A stretch of 64,000 nucleotides of DNA from Rhodopseudomonas faecalis (GCF_003217325.1 NZ_QJTI01000010.1:1-64000); one strand, 5' to 3'; positions 10,384 to 19,833 are shown, counted from the stretch's first letter. Notes: generated from the letters alone by a model not told the origin. Translations and numbers: made by a program.

Positions 10384-11313
10384 TCACGAACCCATCAGGG
10401 CCAGAACGTGAGCATTCACCGATTCCCTCAAGCCCTGCAGGTCATATCCGCCTTCGAGCACCGAGACAATGCGGCCGCCGGCACAGCCATCGGCGACCTC
10501 CATCAGCTTGCGGGTCACCCAGGCGAAGTCTTCGGTCTGTAGATTGAGGCTGGCCAGCGGATCGCGGCAATGGGCGTCAAAACCGGCCGAGATCACGATC
10601 AATTCCGGCGCGAACTGGCGCAGCCGCGGCAAAATCAGGTCATCGAAAGCCGAGCGGAATTTCTCGGTGCCGTCTTCCGATTGCAGCGGCGCGTTGACGA
10701 TGGTGTCGTGCTCGCCGCGCTCGCTCGCGGACCCGGTGCCGGGAAACAGCGGCATCTGATGGGTCGAGCAATACATCACCGTGGGGTCGGCCCAGAAAAT
10801 CTCCTGGGTGCCATTGCCGTGATGCACGTCGAAATCGACCACCGCGGCGCGGGCGATGCCGTATTTGCGCTGCGCATAGCGCGCCGCGATCGCGGCATTG
10901 CCGAAGAAGCAAAACCCCATCGGCTTGCCGATCTCGGCGTGATGACCGGGGGGACGGGTGGCGACGAACGCGTTGTTGACCTGCCCGGTCATCACCGCGT
11001 CGGTAGCGGTCACTGCGCCGCCGACGCTGCGCAGCGCGGCTTCCCAGGTGCCCGGCGACATTGAGGTGTCGCTATCGACAAACACCAAACCGTTCTGCGG
11101 CGCCATCTGACGCAGCTCGACGATGTGGTGATCAGTATGGCAGAGCGCGATCACATCGAGATCGCCTTCCGGCGCTTCCGCACGCTGCAATGCAGCAAAA
11201 CGCGGCTCAGCAAGACCCTGATTAACGGCACGCAGCCGATCGGCCCGTTCCGGATGCCCGTAGGGCGTGTCGTGCTCCATACAGGCGGAATGCGATAGAT
11301 ACAGCGTGGCCAT
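10384..11313 (-). CDS. Histone deacetylase family protein (acetoin-utilisation/acetylpolyamine type)
   Basis: A 309-residue zinc amidohydrolase of the bacterial HDAC/AcuC/acetylpolyamine amidohydrolase family. The active-site charge relay is RPPGHHAEIG, the zinc ligands lie in DFDVHHGNGTQ, and ISAGFDAH supplies the third ligand. Members remove acetyl groups from lysine or polyamines; the substrate here is unknown. The ATG at 11313 is used rather than a TTG one codon upstream. It lies 90 nt upstream of xseB and may be co-transcribed with it. Confidence 0.88.
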   Translation of the reverse strand: MATLYLSHSACMEHDTPYGHPERADRLRAVNQGLAEPRFAALQRAEAPEGDLDVIALCHTDHHIVELRQMAPQNGLVFVDSDTSMSPGTWEAALRSVGGAVTATDAVMTGQVNNAFVATRPPGHHAEIGKPMGFCFFGNAAIAARYAQRKYGIARAAVVDFDVHHGNGTQEIFWADPTVMYCSTHQMPLFPGTGSASERGEHDTIVNAPLQSEDGTEKFRSAFDDLILPRLRQFAPELIVISAGFDAHCRDPLASLNLQTEDFAWVTRKLMEVADGCAGGRIVSVLEGGYDLQGLRESVNAHVLALMGS

Positions 11314-11408
11314 CAATGGTTACCTGCCGCGGCGGGTGCGCAATGCGCTATGATCAATGTAATTGGGAAAACGGCCTTCCGAAAGGGGAGCTAGACGTAA
11401 GTCTGTCG

Positions 11409-13094
11409 TCAGTCGATCCGGTGGATGCGCTGCGGTGCAGGTGGCGACAGCGGGCTGTTGGCGCGAAAATATGCATCGAGCGCGTCGACGTCGTAGCTGC
11501 CGACATGCGGATCGGTGCCTTCCTTGAACACGGTGAAGCCGTCGCCGCCCTCGGCCAGGAAGCTGTTGATGGTGACGCGATAGCTCTTGTCGGGATCGAT
11601 CGGCTGATCACCGAGCCGCATGGTATCGGGCGCGATCCGCTGGCCCAGCGGCGCGCTCGCGGTCCACGCATAGCTGAAGCCGCGCGACACCTGCAGCACG
11701 CGCGGCCGCGCCGGGTCGGCCCATTGCTGCTCGAGTGCGCGCTTGATCTGCGCGCCGGTGAGCGTCACCGTTACCAGCTGATTGCGGAATGGCTGGCTGG
11801 CGAACACGTCGCCATAGCTGACCGGGCGATCGCTCTGTAGCATGATGCTGTTGCGGATGCCGCCCGGATTAGTGAAGGCCAGTTCGGCGCCGCCTTGCGC
11901 CGCGTTGCTGCTGGCGGCAAGCTGCGCGTCAGCAATAATGCTGCCGAGCGTGCTTTCGCCGGCGTCGTTCGGCTCGCGCAGCAGTGATGCGGTGATGGTG
12001 CCGGCGCGGCGTGCGGCGCGCGGCCCGGCGATCCGGCTATAAGTCTCGATCAGCTGTGTCTGCGCCGCATCCTTGGCGTAGTCAGCAGTGCTGACGATGA
12101 TGTTCTCGGCCTTCGCGCTCACCACGTCGCGGCTCTGTGGATCGAGCTGCAGATCGATCGCGGTGACCAGCGTGCCGTATTTCTCACCGCTGGTGACCAG
12201 TCGGCCGTCGATCCGGCAGACATAGGACTGATGCGTGTGGCCGCTGATCACCAGATCGACGGCGCGGTCGAGTTTTTGCACGATCTCGACGATCGGGCCG
12301 GAAATGTTCGGGCACTCATTGCGGCCGCCGGCGGGAAAGCCGCCCTCGTGAATCAGCACCACGATCGCTTCCACGCCGCGCGCCTTCAGCTCCGGCACCA
12401 GCCGGTTCACGGTCTCGGTTTCGTCGCGGAATTCCAGCCCGGCGACGCCAGAGGGCGACACCATTTTCGGCGTGGCCTTCAATGTCAGGCCGATAAAGGC
12501 GACCGGGACGCCGCCAAATTCGCGAATTTCATACGGCGGCAAAATCGGCTTGCCGGTGCTGGTGTCGATGGTGGAGGCCGCGAGGTATTTGAAGCTAGCG
12601 CCGGCAAAGGGCTGCGGGCCGTTGCAGCCGTCAACCGGATGGCAGCCGCCATTCTGCATGCGCATCAATTCGGTGCGGCCTTCATCGAATTCGTGATTGC
12701 CGACCGCGCTCAGCGCTAGCCCCATCAATGACAGCGCCTCGATGGTCGGCTCGTCGTGAAACATCGCCGACAAAAACGGGCTGGCGCCGATCAGATCGCC
12801 GGCTGCGACAAAGATCGCGTGCGGCCGAGCGCCGCGGAGCTGCTTCACCGCGGTCGCCAGATGTTCGGCGCCGCCGGCGGCAATGGTGATGCTCTTGTCG
12901 TGATCGGCCGGATCACGCAGCGTCAGCCCGCCCGGCGGCGGCTGCAAATAGCCGTGAAAATCGTTGATGGCGAGGATGCGCAGGTCAATCGCCGCGGAAT
13001 CGGCGTGCGCGGGCTGCGCGTGCGCCAGCGACAAGGTGTTGGCGAGCAGCGCGGCGCTGAGCCATGCGACGAAATTTCGTCCGTTGCGGATCAT
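11409..13094 (-). CDS. Secreted bifunctional metallophosphatase / 5'-nucleotidase
   Basis: A 561-residue protein of the UshA/5'-nucleotidase family. The signal peptide is residues about 1-31 (hydrophobic AWLSAALLANTLSLAHA). The dinuclear-metal phosphoesterase domain carries LAINDFHGYL, GNHEFDEGRTE and SGHTHQSYVC. The C-terminal nucleotide-binding domain holds FTNPGGIRNSI. These periplasmic enzymes release phosphate and nucleosides from nucleotides or UDP-sugars. The start MIRNGRNF at 13094 is chosen because it places the signal peptide at the N-terminus. It faces a divergent small cytochrome gene. Confidence 0.88.
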   Translation of the reverse strand: MIRNGRNFVAWLSAALLANTLSLAHAQPAHADSAAIDLRILAINDFHGYLQPPPGGLTLRDPADHDKSITIAAGGAEHLATAVKQLRGARPHAIFVAAGDLIGASPFLSAMFHDEPTIEALSLMGLALSAVGNHEFDEGRTELMRMQNGGCHPVDGCNGPQPFAGASFKYLAASTIDTSTGKPILPPYEIREFGGVPVAFIGLTLKATPKMVSPSGVAGLEFRDETETVNRLVPELKARGVEAIVVLIHEGGFPAGGRNECPNISGPIVEIVQKLDRAVDLVISGHTHQSYVCRIDGRLVTSGEKYGTLVTAIDLQLDPQSRDVVSAKAENIIVSTADYAKDAAQTQLIETYSRIAGPRAARRAGTITASLLREPNDAGESTLGSIIADAQLAASSNAAQGGAELAFTNPGGIRNSIMLQSDRPVSYGDVFASQPFRNQLVTVTLTGAQIKRALEQQWADPARPRVLQVSRGFSYAWTASAPLGQRIAPDTMRLGDQPIDPDKSYRVTINSFLAEGGDGFTVFKEGTDPHVGSYDVDALDAYFRANSPLSPPAPQRIHRID

Positions 13095-13261
13095 ATCCGT
13101 TTCAATCCAGCTATCTTGCGTCCCGCGATGGTATCGCGGACCATCCTGCACTAACCTGAGGCCGCGCCGCAGGCAGCGGGGTGTCGTTCGATTTGTCCGG
13201 TTTCGCAAACCAGCATTGGTTGTGGACCGGCGGCGAAGGGAGCGTTGCAGGATTCCACATG

Positions 13262-13720
13262 ATGTATCGATGGATCGTTACTGGTTTGGTCGCACTCGCC
13301 GGCTCGGCGTCGATCGCGTTGGCCGAGCAGCCCGAAATTCCTCTGATGAACGACAATGGCCCGCGCCTTGCCGATCTGATGGAGCGCGCGCAGACCCGTC
13401 ATGCCAAACTGTGGTTCGCGGGCAAGGCCGGCAACTGGCATCTCGCCGCTTACGAGATCAAGCAGATTCAATCCCGTCTCGAAGATGCCGCGACGCTGTA
13501 TCCCGGCCTGCCGGTTACCGATCTCACCACCATGGCCGGTCCGTTGCGGGCGCTGGCGGAGGCGGTCAAAGCCAAGGACGGCAAGCGCTTTGAAGTCACG
13601 TTCGATGATGTGACGCGCGCCTGCAATGCCTGTCACGACGCCAGCAGTCGCGGCTTCATCACCATCAAACGGCCGACCGCGCCGCCGTTCAGCAACCAGG
13701 TGTTCGAGTACAAGAAGTAA
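13262..13720 (+). CDS. Small periplasmic c-type cytochrome-like protein
   Basis: A 152-residue protein with a signal peptide (MYRWIVTGLVALAGSASIALA, cut before EQPEIP) and one haem-binding motif CNACH near residue 120, followed by a short tail. The region before it is helical (LMERAQTRHAKLWFAGKAGNW), like four-helix-bundle cytochromes or related haem proteins. It would be exported and receive haem c in the periplasm. An adjacent ATG one codon upstream is also possible. The role is unknown; no redox partner is nearby. Confidence 0.7.
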   Translation: MYRWIVTGLVALAGSASIALAEQPEIPLMNDNGPRLADLMERAQTRHAKLWFAGKAGNWHLAAYEIKQIQSRLEDAATLYPGLPVTDLTTMAGPLRALAEAVKAKDGKRFEVTFDDVTRACNACHDASSRGFITIKRPTAPPFSNQVFEYKK

Positions 13721-13769
13721 GCGCAGCGGCGCGCGGCGATCGGCCGCGTGCCACGCTGATCGATGGCGC

Positions 13770-13796
13770 TGCGGTTCTGATGGGCTCAGAACCGCA
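13770..13796. terminator. Hairpin between convergent genes
   Basis: A perfect 11-bp stem, TGCGGTTCTGA / TCAGAACCGCA, with a 5-nt loop lies between the stop codons of the cytochrome gene and the enoyl-CoA hydratase gene. It has no T-run on either side, but the position fits a two-way terminator. Confidence 0.6.
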
Positions 13797-13801
13797 CGCG
13801 G

Positions 13802-14563
13802 TTAGCCGCGCTTGCGCGAGAAGAACTGCGTGAACGCCGCCATCGCTTCCTTGGAGCGCATGCGCTCGCTGAACAACTGGCCTTCCTCGTCAATGCGGCG
13901 GGTGATCTCATCCGGCGCCGGCCGCAGCAGGCTGCGCGAGATTGCCACCGCTTCGGCGGGCAGCGCGCAGATTTCTGCCGCAACCTTGCGCGTCGCTTGC
14001 TCGAGCTGATCGGGCGCCACCACCTCGTTGACAAAGCCGGCGGTGCGCGCCGCCTCGGCGTCGATCGAACGGCCCATCACCAGCGTTTCGAAGGCACGAT
14101 GGTGGCCGAGCGAATGCGGCATCAGCAGGCTGGAGGCGCCTTCCGGCACCAGGCCGAGCTTGACGAACGGCGTCGAGAACGAGGCGTTGCTCGACGCCAG
14201 CACGTAGTCGCAGTGGAACAGCATGGTGGTGCCGATGCCGATCGCCAGTCCGTCGACGGCGGCGACCAGCGGCTTGGTGTTGTTGGCCAGCGCGTACAAA
14301 AACTGGGTCGCGGTGGTCTCGCGCGGCATGCTGCCCTGGGCAATGCCGGCCTTCATGAAGTCTTCCAGATCATTGCCCGCGGTGAAGATGCCGTTCGAGC
14401 CGGTGATCACCAGGCAACGGATCGAGCTGTCTTCCTGAGCGGCGTCGATCGCGTCGCTCATCATGCGGTACATGCCCTGGGTCAGCGCGTTCTTCTTCTC
14501 AGGACGTTGCAGCGTGATGAACCGCGTCGCGTCCTGATCCGTGACGGTGAGGTGGCCTGGCAT
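13802..14563 (-). CDS. Enoyl-CoA hydratase/isomerase family protein
   Basis: A 253-residue crotonase-fold protein. Residues FITLQRPEKKNALTQGM form the first substrate strand. GIFTAGNDLEDF and AAVDGLAIGIGTTMLFHCD supply the two oxyanion-hole segments, and TPFVKLGLVPEGASS the catalytic region, where Glu is conserved. It probably hydrates or isomerises acyl-CoA in fatty-acid oxidation. The start MPGHLTVTD is fixed by the strong AGGAGG ribosome site. It lies 59 nt downstream of an acyl-CoA dehydrogenase gene, so the pair likely forms a beta-oxidation operon. Confidence 0.88.
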   Translation of the reverse strand: MPGHLTVTDQDATRFITLQRPEKKNALTQGMYRMMSDAIDAAQEDSSIRCLVITGSNGIFTAGNDLEDFMKAGIAQGSMPRETTATQFLYALANNTKPLVAAVDGLAIGIGTTMLFHCDYVLASSNASFSTPFVKLGLVPEGASSLLMPHSLGHHRAFETLVMGRSIDAEAARTAGFVNEVVAPDQLEQATRKVAAEICALPAEAVAISRSLLRPAPDEITRRIDEEGQLFSERMRSKEAMAAFTQFFSRKRG

Positions 14564-14622
14564 CGGTCTTCCTCCTAAAGAACGGCATTGCGCCGGGTGT
14601 TGAAGGCGTTGGTCGGGGTCGA

Positions 14623-16404
14623 TCAAGCCAAGAGCACCGCGTCGGCGCCGGTGACGGCGTCGGCGCCCTCGGTCACGGTCCGTTCGAGCGCGGTGGCCTG
14701 CACGGTGACGTTTTCGGCGAAGAACCGCGCCAGCGTCACATAACGCTGCGCATCGCCGATGCCCTCCATCGTGCGCGCCGCCAGCGCTTCGCTGGCCAGC
14801 ATGCAGCCGCCGAGCGCCGAGCCGAACAGCCGCAGATAGGGCGTGGCGCCGGCCAGCGCGTCATTGGGCTGGTTCGGCAGCCGCTGCAGCAGCCAGTTCG
14901 AGGCGCGCTCCAGCGCGGCCAGGCCCTCGCGCAGCTTGGCCGCGGTCGAGCCGAATGCCGGATCGTTCGAGGCTTCGACCTCATCGACGATCGCCGTCAA
15001 TTCGCCGATCAGCGCCCACACCGCTTCGCCGCCATTGGGCGCCAGCTTGCGGGTCACGAGGTCGATCGCCTGAATGCCGTTGGTGCCCTCATAGATCGGG
15101 GTGATGCGGGCATCGCGCAGATGCTGGGCGGCGCCGGTTTCTTCGATGAAGCCCATGCCGCCATGGATCTGCACGCCGAGCGAGGCGACCTCGTTGCCGA
15201 TGTCAGTCGAAAACGCCTTGGCGATCGGGGTCAGCAGCGCGGCGCGGGTCGCGGCCGCGGCCTTCACCGCCGGATCGGAGGCGCGGAACGACACGTCGAG
15301 CGCCACCGCGGTGGCGTAGCTGATGGTGCGCGCCGCGGCGGTCATAGCGCGCATCTGCAGCAGCATGCGCTTGACGTCCGGATGCACAATGATCGGATCG
15401 GACTTGCTCGGCTTCTCGCCGACCGCGCGGCCCTGCTTGCGTTCCTGGGCGAAGGCCAGCGCCTGCTGATAGGCACGGTCGGCAAGGCCGACGCCCTCCA
15501 GCCCGACGCACAGCCGCGCCTGGTTCATCATCGTGAACATGCACTGCATGCCGCGATTTTCTTCGCCGATCAGATAGCCGATCGCGCCGCCATTATCGCC
15601 CATGGTCATGGTGCAGGTCGGGGCGGCGTGCATGCCAAGCTTGTGCTCGATGCCCGAGCAATAGATGTCGTTGCGGGCGCCGAGCGAGCCGTCGGCGTTG
15701 ACCAGGAATTTCGGGATCAGGAACAGCGAGATGCCCTTGGTGCCGGCCGGGGCATCGGGCAGCCGCGCGAGCACGAAATGCACGATGTTATCGGTCATGT
15801 CGTGTTCGCCATAGGTGATGAAGATCTTGGTGCCGAACACCCGGTAGCTGCCGTCATCGGCACGTTCGGCGCGGGCGCGCAGCGCGCCGACGTCGGAACC
15901 GGCCTGCGGCTCGGTGAGCTGCATGGTGCCGGTCCATTCGCCGGAGATCAGCTTTTCCAGATAGATGTTCTTCAGTTCCTCGCTGCCATGGGCGTCGAGC
16001 GCCTCGATCGCCGACAGCGTCAGCAGCGGGCACAGGCCGAACGCGACGTTCGAGGCCGCCCAGATCTCGGTGCAAACCGCGTTCAGCGCCAGCGGCAGGC
16101 CCTGGCCGCCATAGGCCTCGGCGCCCGACACCGCGTTCCAGCCGGCGGCGATCCAGCGCTGATAGGCGTCGGGCCAGCCGGGCGAGGTGGTGACCTTGCC
16201 GTCCTTAAGCTTGATGCCGTTGCTGTCGCCGACCCGGTTCAGCGGCGCCAGCACTTCCGAGGCGAAGCGGCCGGCTTCTTCCAATACCGCTGCGGTGATC
16301 TCGCTGTCATAATTGCCATAATGGCCGGCCGCCACCGCGGCATTCAGCCCGGCGCCATGGTTCAGGGCCAGCAGCATGTCGTTAATCGGGGCGCGGTAGG
16401 TCAT
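14623..16404 (-). CDS. Acyl-CoA dehydrogenase
   Basis: A 593-residue FAD enzyme of the long acyl-CoA dehydrogenase class, which carries an extra C-terminal helical domain. MTYRAPINDMLLALNHGAGL is the N-terminus of this subgroup; AMQLTEPQAGSDVGALR binds the substrate and FAD, and ITPIYEGTNGIQAIDL carries the catalytic Glu. It introduces the 2,3-double bond in acyl-CoA and passes electrons to ETF. It is followed by an enoyl-CoA hydratase gene, the next step of the same pathway. The chain-length preference is unknown. Confidence 0.92.
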   Translation of the reverse strand: MTYRAPINDMLLALNHGAGLNAAVAAGHYGNYDSEITAAVLEEAGRFASEVLAPLNRVGDSNGIKLKDGKVTTSPGWPDAYQRWIAAGWNAVSGAEAYGGQGLPLALNAVCTEIWAASNVAFGLCPLLTLSAIEALDAHGSEELKNIYLEKLISGEWTGTMQLTEPQAGSDVGALRARAERADDGSYRVFGTKIFITYGEHDMTDNIVHFVLARLPDAPAGTKGISLFLIPKFLVNADGSLGARNDIYCSGIEHKLGMHAAPTCTMTMGDNGGAIGYLIGEENRGMQCMFTMMNQARLCVGLEGVGLADRAYQQALAFAQERKQGRAVGEKPSKSDPIIVHPDVKRMLLQMRAMTAAARTISYATAVALDVSFRASDPAVKAAAATRAALLTPIAKAFSTDIGNEVASLGVQIHGGMGFIEETGAAQHLRDARITPIYEGTNGIQAIDLVTRKLAPNGGEAVWALIGELTAIVDEVEASNDPAFGSTAAKLREGLAALERASNWLLQRLPNQPNDALAGATPYLRLFGSALGGCMLASEALAARTMEGIGDAQRYVTLARFFAENVTVQATALERTVTEGADAVTGADAVLLA

Positions 16405-16601
16405 GGCGTTGTCTCGCTCACTTGGGAAATTGCTGGGCGCCGTCATCCCACGAAACCGCACGGCTCTCAACTGGCAGGCGTAACGATCGGTAGGGGATGG
16501 CCAGCGGAAGTGGTTGAAATCGCCGGGCACAGTCGATAGACCGGCAGCGCTTCGCGGGATTCCGCGCCGGCCAATGCGGCCGCGCGGCCTGCAGCTGGTA
16601 T

Positions 16602-16676
16602 TGGGGCGTAGCCAAGCGGTAAGGCAGGGGATTTTGATTCCCCCATGCGGAGGTTCGATCCCTCCCGCCCCAGCCA
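16602..16676 (+). tRNA. tRNA-Gln (anticodon TTG)
   Basis: A complete cloverleaf: acceptor TGGGGCG pairs with CGCCCCA, anticodon stem GGGGA/TCCCC encloses loop TTTTGAT with anticodon TTG, the T-arm holds GTTCGATC, and the 3' CCA is encoded. The U1-A72 pair is typical of glutamine tRNAs. Confidence 0.95.
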
Positions 16677-16854
16677 GGTTTTTCAAGGCAGTTCTCGTAG
16701 GGAGAAATTGGGGAATTCGCCTTTCGTACAAAATCGCCAGAAATTTGTAGCCAGAAAGTTGTTAGCGCGATAGTTGCGTAGCGCGGCCATTTCACCGTGT
16801 GTTTTTCAGTTGCATCTATGATGTCTGGTCATATTTGCGTTGAGGAAGAAGTTA

Positions 16855-18246
16855 ATGTTTTCTCAGAACCTAATGCGCGCAGACATGCGCGGCTTCTGGG
16901 TTGGCGTCGCTCTGACTGCTCCGTTCCTTCTCAATCCCTTGCCAGGTTTTCTGGCGGCGACCCCGGCCCTTATTCCTTTGTTGGTCCACTTGGCGATCCA
17001 CCGTTTCAGCATCCGTCAGCTGCTGCGGTTTGATTGGCTGCTGGCGCTCATTTATCTGAACGTCGTCTTGGTGTTGGCAGGCTTACTGTTTTCCGGATCA
17101 CCTTTTGCAAAAGACACTGTCACACGAGTCATTGTCGCACTCGGATGTGTTGGTATTTATCTCGTGGTGCCTCCAGACCGTTACGCTCAAGCAAGACTGA
17201 TTCAGGGCTTTTTCGCAGCGCTCTGTTCCGCGGGGGCTATATTTGCGCTGGCCGGACTGGTGAAGTATTGGCTGCAACTAAATGGATTTGTCTTTGAATC
17301 TTTGGTTGGCGTCTGCTCCGATATGTACCCGCAAGGCACGACGTTCTGCGGAGATTATAATATCTACGGCTACTTCATGGCCGCCGCGGCGTTTGGTTTT
17401 GTTGCTCTGTTGCTTAGGACGGATCTTGTTCGATGGCAAATTGTCGTGTTTTCATTCGGGCTGGCCGCCTGTTTTGTTAGCGGCGTCTTTGCCGGATCCC
17501 GTCGCTACTATTTCGTTGCGGCGCTCATCCCCACCATGTGGTTGGCTGCAACAATCGTTAACAAGCAATGGAAGACTACTGTCCTTCGCGCTTCTCTCGT
17601 TTTTGTATTTTCTCTCCTGCTTCTATTGCCATTCGCAATCAATAAACTGGAGCCTGCGACCGCCGGCGTGCAAGTGATTGAGCTGAGTGCTCCGTTGGCG
17701 TCGCGTTCTTCTGCAGAGCTCGGCTTGAACTCCGACAATCTGAAAGCTCGCGAGGTCACGCCCGAGGCCATGAGTACCACCATGACGCAAGACAAAGCTT
17801 ATGGCTTTGATACCCGACAGGAGCGGTGGAAACTCGGATGGCAGATGATTCAGCAAGATGGCTACTTGCTGGGTCGTGGTTTCTCCTATCATAAGGAGTT
17901 TTCCTGCCGGTTTGTGAACTGCGAATTCATCGATTATCCGCACGCCCCTCTGATTTCTCACTGGATCGCCTTCGGTTTGGCGGGATTCCTTCTTGCGTTA
18001 GGTCTTTTTGCTTCGATTGCGGTTCTGATCATCCAAGCCGGCCGAACGGGTATTGAGACGGGGGCTTCCTTCCTCGCGATATCCGCGATGCCCTACGCTT
18101 TGATCTCGGGAGATACAGTTTTCTCTCTGTCGCCTGCCATCGTGGCTTTCCTGGTTCTGCTCGCGGCACGCGAAATCAACCGTGATCGTGTCAAACAGGC
18201 GATTCCGCCGGTCCTGGTTCCAGCGAAAGAAGCATCGGCTGCTTGA
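16855..18246 (+). CDS. O-antigen ligase / polysaccharide polymerase family membrane protein
   Basis: A 463-residue protein with about 10-12 membrane segments and a large periplasmic loop (residues about 265-365) before YPHAPLISHWIAFGLAG. That segment matches the Wzy_C/WaaL signature in which a His in a periplasmic loop is essential. Members join O-antigen to lipid A-core or polymerise surface glycans. The ATG at 16855 follows GAGGAAGAAG. Its base composition is clearly lower in GC than its neighbours, and it directly follows a tRNA gene, so transfer is likely. No other polysaccharide genes flank it. Confidence 0.75.
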   Translation: MFSQNLMRADMRGFWVGVALTAPFLLNPLPGFLAATPALIPLLVHLAIHRFSIRQLLRFDWLLALIYLNVVLVLAGLLFSGSPFAKDTVTRVIVALGCVGIYLVVPPDRYAQARLIQGFFAALCSAGAIFALAGLVKYWLQLNGFVFESLVGVCSDMYPQGTTFCGDYNIYGYFMAAAAFGFVALLLRTDLVRWQIVVFSFGLAACFVSGVFAGSRRYYFVAALIPTMWLAATIVNKQWKTTVLRASLVFVFSLLLLLPFAINKLEPATAGVQVIELSAPLASRSSAELGLNSDNLKAREVTPEAMSTTMTQDKAYGFDTRQERWKLGWQMIQQDGYLLGRGFSYHKEFSCRFVNCEFIDYPHAPLISHWIAFGLAGFLLALGLFASIAVLIIQAGRTGIETGASFLAISAMPYALISGDTVFSLSPAIVAFLVLLAAREINRDRVKQAIPPVLVPAKEASAA

Positions 18247-18312
18247 TTGCAGTTGCCGATTGGCACCTGCGGCGAACCGCAATATGCAAAGGGATCCGCT
18301 CGGGAGCCCCCT

Positions 18313-18612
18313 ATGCACGTCACGCTGGTTCATGTCGTCGTCAAGCCGGAGGCGGTGGAGGCATTCATCGCCGCCACCCGCGCCAATCATGAAGCCTCGG
18401 TGCAGGAGCCCGGCAACCTTCGGTTCGACGTGCTGCAGCAGCCGGACGATCCGACCCGGTTTGTGCTCTATGAAGCCTATGTCAGCGCAGAGGCCGCGGC
18501 CGCCCATAAGCAGACCGCGCATTATGCGCGCTGGCGCGACACCGTGGCGGAGATGATGGCCGAGCCGCGCCGCGGCGTGCCGATGCACGGCCTGTTGCCG
18601 AGCGCCTCGTGA
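18313..18612 (+). CDS. Antibiotic biosynthesis monooxygenase (ABM/YgiN-like) domain protein
   Basis: A 99-residue ferredoxin-like alpha-beta protein. MHVTLVHVVVKPEAVEAFIAATRAN and ...EPGNLRFDVLQQPDDPTRFVLYEAYVS are the paired beta-alpha-beta units of the ABM family, which includes YgiN quinol monooxygenase and LsrG. The usual His of the second half is present in AAHKQTAHY. It overlaps the next gene by ATGA and is probably translated with it. The substrate is unknown. Confidence 0.8.
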   Translation: MHVTLVHVVVKPEAVEAFIAATRANHEASVQEPGNLRFDVLQQPDDPTRFVLYEAYVSAEAAAAHKQTAHYARWRDTVAEMMAEPRRGVPMHGLLPSAS

Positions 18613-19796
18613 TGACGGCGTTTTCGGTCGGCCGGCTGCCGCGCGTCGAATTCGGCGCCGGCGCCATCCGCAAGCTGCCGGAACTGGCGGCGAGCTATGG
18701 TCCGCGCGTGCTGCTGGTCACCGGGGCGCGCTCGTTTGACAACTCGTCCTATGGACCGGCGCTGCTGCAGGCGCTGCACGCCAAGGGCTGCAGCACCGAG
18801 GTCGTCAAGGTGCAGGGCGAGCCGTCGCCGGAACTGGTCGATGATGCGGTGCGCGCCCATCATCAGGACAACATCTCGGTGGTGATCGGCCTTGGCGGCG
18901 GCAGCGCGATCGACGCGGCCAAGGCGATCGCCGGTCTGTTGATCTCCGGCCAGTCTGTGCTCGATCATCTCGAAGGCGTTGGCCCGGAGCTGCCCTATCG
19001 CGGCCCGGCCGTGCCGTTCATTGCCGTGCCGACCACCGCCGGCACCGGCGCGGAGGCCACCAAGAACGCCGTGCTGTCGCGGCAAGGTTTTGATGGTTTC
19101 AAGAAATCGTTCCGCGACGACGAGCTGGTCGCGCAGCTCGCGCTGGTCGATCCCGATCTGATGGCCGGCTGCTCGCCGGCGCTGATCGCCGCCAATGGCA
19201 TGGATGCGCTGACCCAGCTGATCGAGTCATATGTCTCGACCAAGAGCAGCCCATTCAGCGCGGCGCTGGCGCGTTCCGGGCTGGAAGCCGCGCGCGGCGG
19301 CTTGCTGGCCTGGCATCAGGACGGCGCGGCGGCGTCGGCGGCGCGCGAGCAGATGGCCTATGCCGCGCTGCTATCGGGCATCTGTTTGGCGCAGACCGGG
19401 CTCGGCTCGGTGCACGGGCTGGCTTCGCCGCTCGGCGCGTTTTTCCCGATTCCGCATGGCACGGTGTGCGGCACTCTGCTGGCGGCCGCAACCGAGGTCA
19501 ACATCGCCGCGATGGCGCAGCGCGACCCGCAGAGTATGGGCCTTACGCGCTATGCCGAGGTCGGCCGGTTGCTGACCGGCGCGCACGGCCGCGACGATGC
19601 CGAAGACCGCGCCGCGCTGCTACGCCTGTTGCAGCGCTGGACCGAGCAGCTGGCGATGCCGAGTCTGTCGGCGCTCGGCGTCAGTGCCGCTGATATCGGC
19701 CGCATCGTGGCCGGCAGCCGCGGTTCCAGCATGAAAACCAACCCGATCGCGCTTGGCGACGACGAGATCGCTAGCATTTTGAGCGCGCGCCTTTAA
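18612..19796 (+). CDS. Iron-containing alcohol dehydrogenase
   Basis: A 394-residue group III (iron-activated) dehydrogenase. The nucleotide-binding part has IGLGGGSAIDAAKAIAGL and PTTAGTGAEATKNAV. The metal ligands lie in NGMDALTQLIESYVS, GLGSVHGLASPLGA and FPIPHGTVCG. Such enzymes reduce aldehydes or maleylacetate-like keto compounds with NAD(P)H. A GTG one codon upstream (18609) is an alternative start. It is coupled with the preceding ABM-domain gene, which suggests a small shared pathway of unknown substrate. It is not clearly connected to the hydrogenase genes that follow. Confidence 0.85.
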   Translation: MTAFSVGRLPRVEFGAGAIRKLPELAASYGPRVLLVTGARSFDNSSYGPALLQALHAKGCSTEVVKVQGEPSPELVDDAVRAHHQDNISVVIGLGGGSAIDAAKAIAGLLISGQSVLDHLEGVGPELPYRGPAVPFIAVPTTAGTGAEATKNAVLSRQGFDGFKKSFRDDELVAQLALVDPDLMAGCSPALIAANGMDALTQLIESYVSTKSSPFSAALARSGLEAARGGLLAWHQDGAAASAAREQMAYAALLSGICLAQTGLGSVHGLASPLGAFFPIPHGTVCGTLLAAATEVNIAAMAQRDPQSMGLTRYAEVGRLLTGAHGRDDAEDRAALLRLLQRWTEQLAMPSLSALGVSAADIGRIVAGSRGSSMKTNPIALGDDEIASILSARL

Positions 19797-19808
19797 GCCA
19801 AAGCACGG

Positions 19809-19833
19809 CCGGCGCTGCCGCTTGCGGCGCCGG
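19809..19833. terminator. Possible terminator after the iron dehydrogenase gene
   Basis: The 7-bp arms CCGGCGC and GCGCCGG enclose 11 nt just after the stop codon. There is no T-run. It may separate this unit from hupU, which starts 126 nt further on. Confidence 0.35.

Noticed and set aside
16602-18246. A genomic island with att repeats from the tRNA-Gln 3' end
   Set aside because: No second copy of the tRNA 3' end and no integrase gene was found in the window, so only single-gene transfer is suggested.
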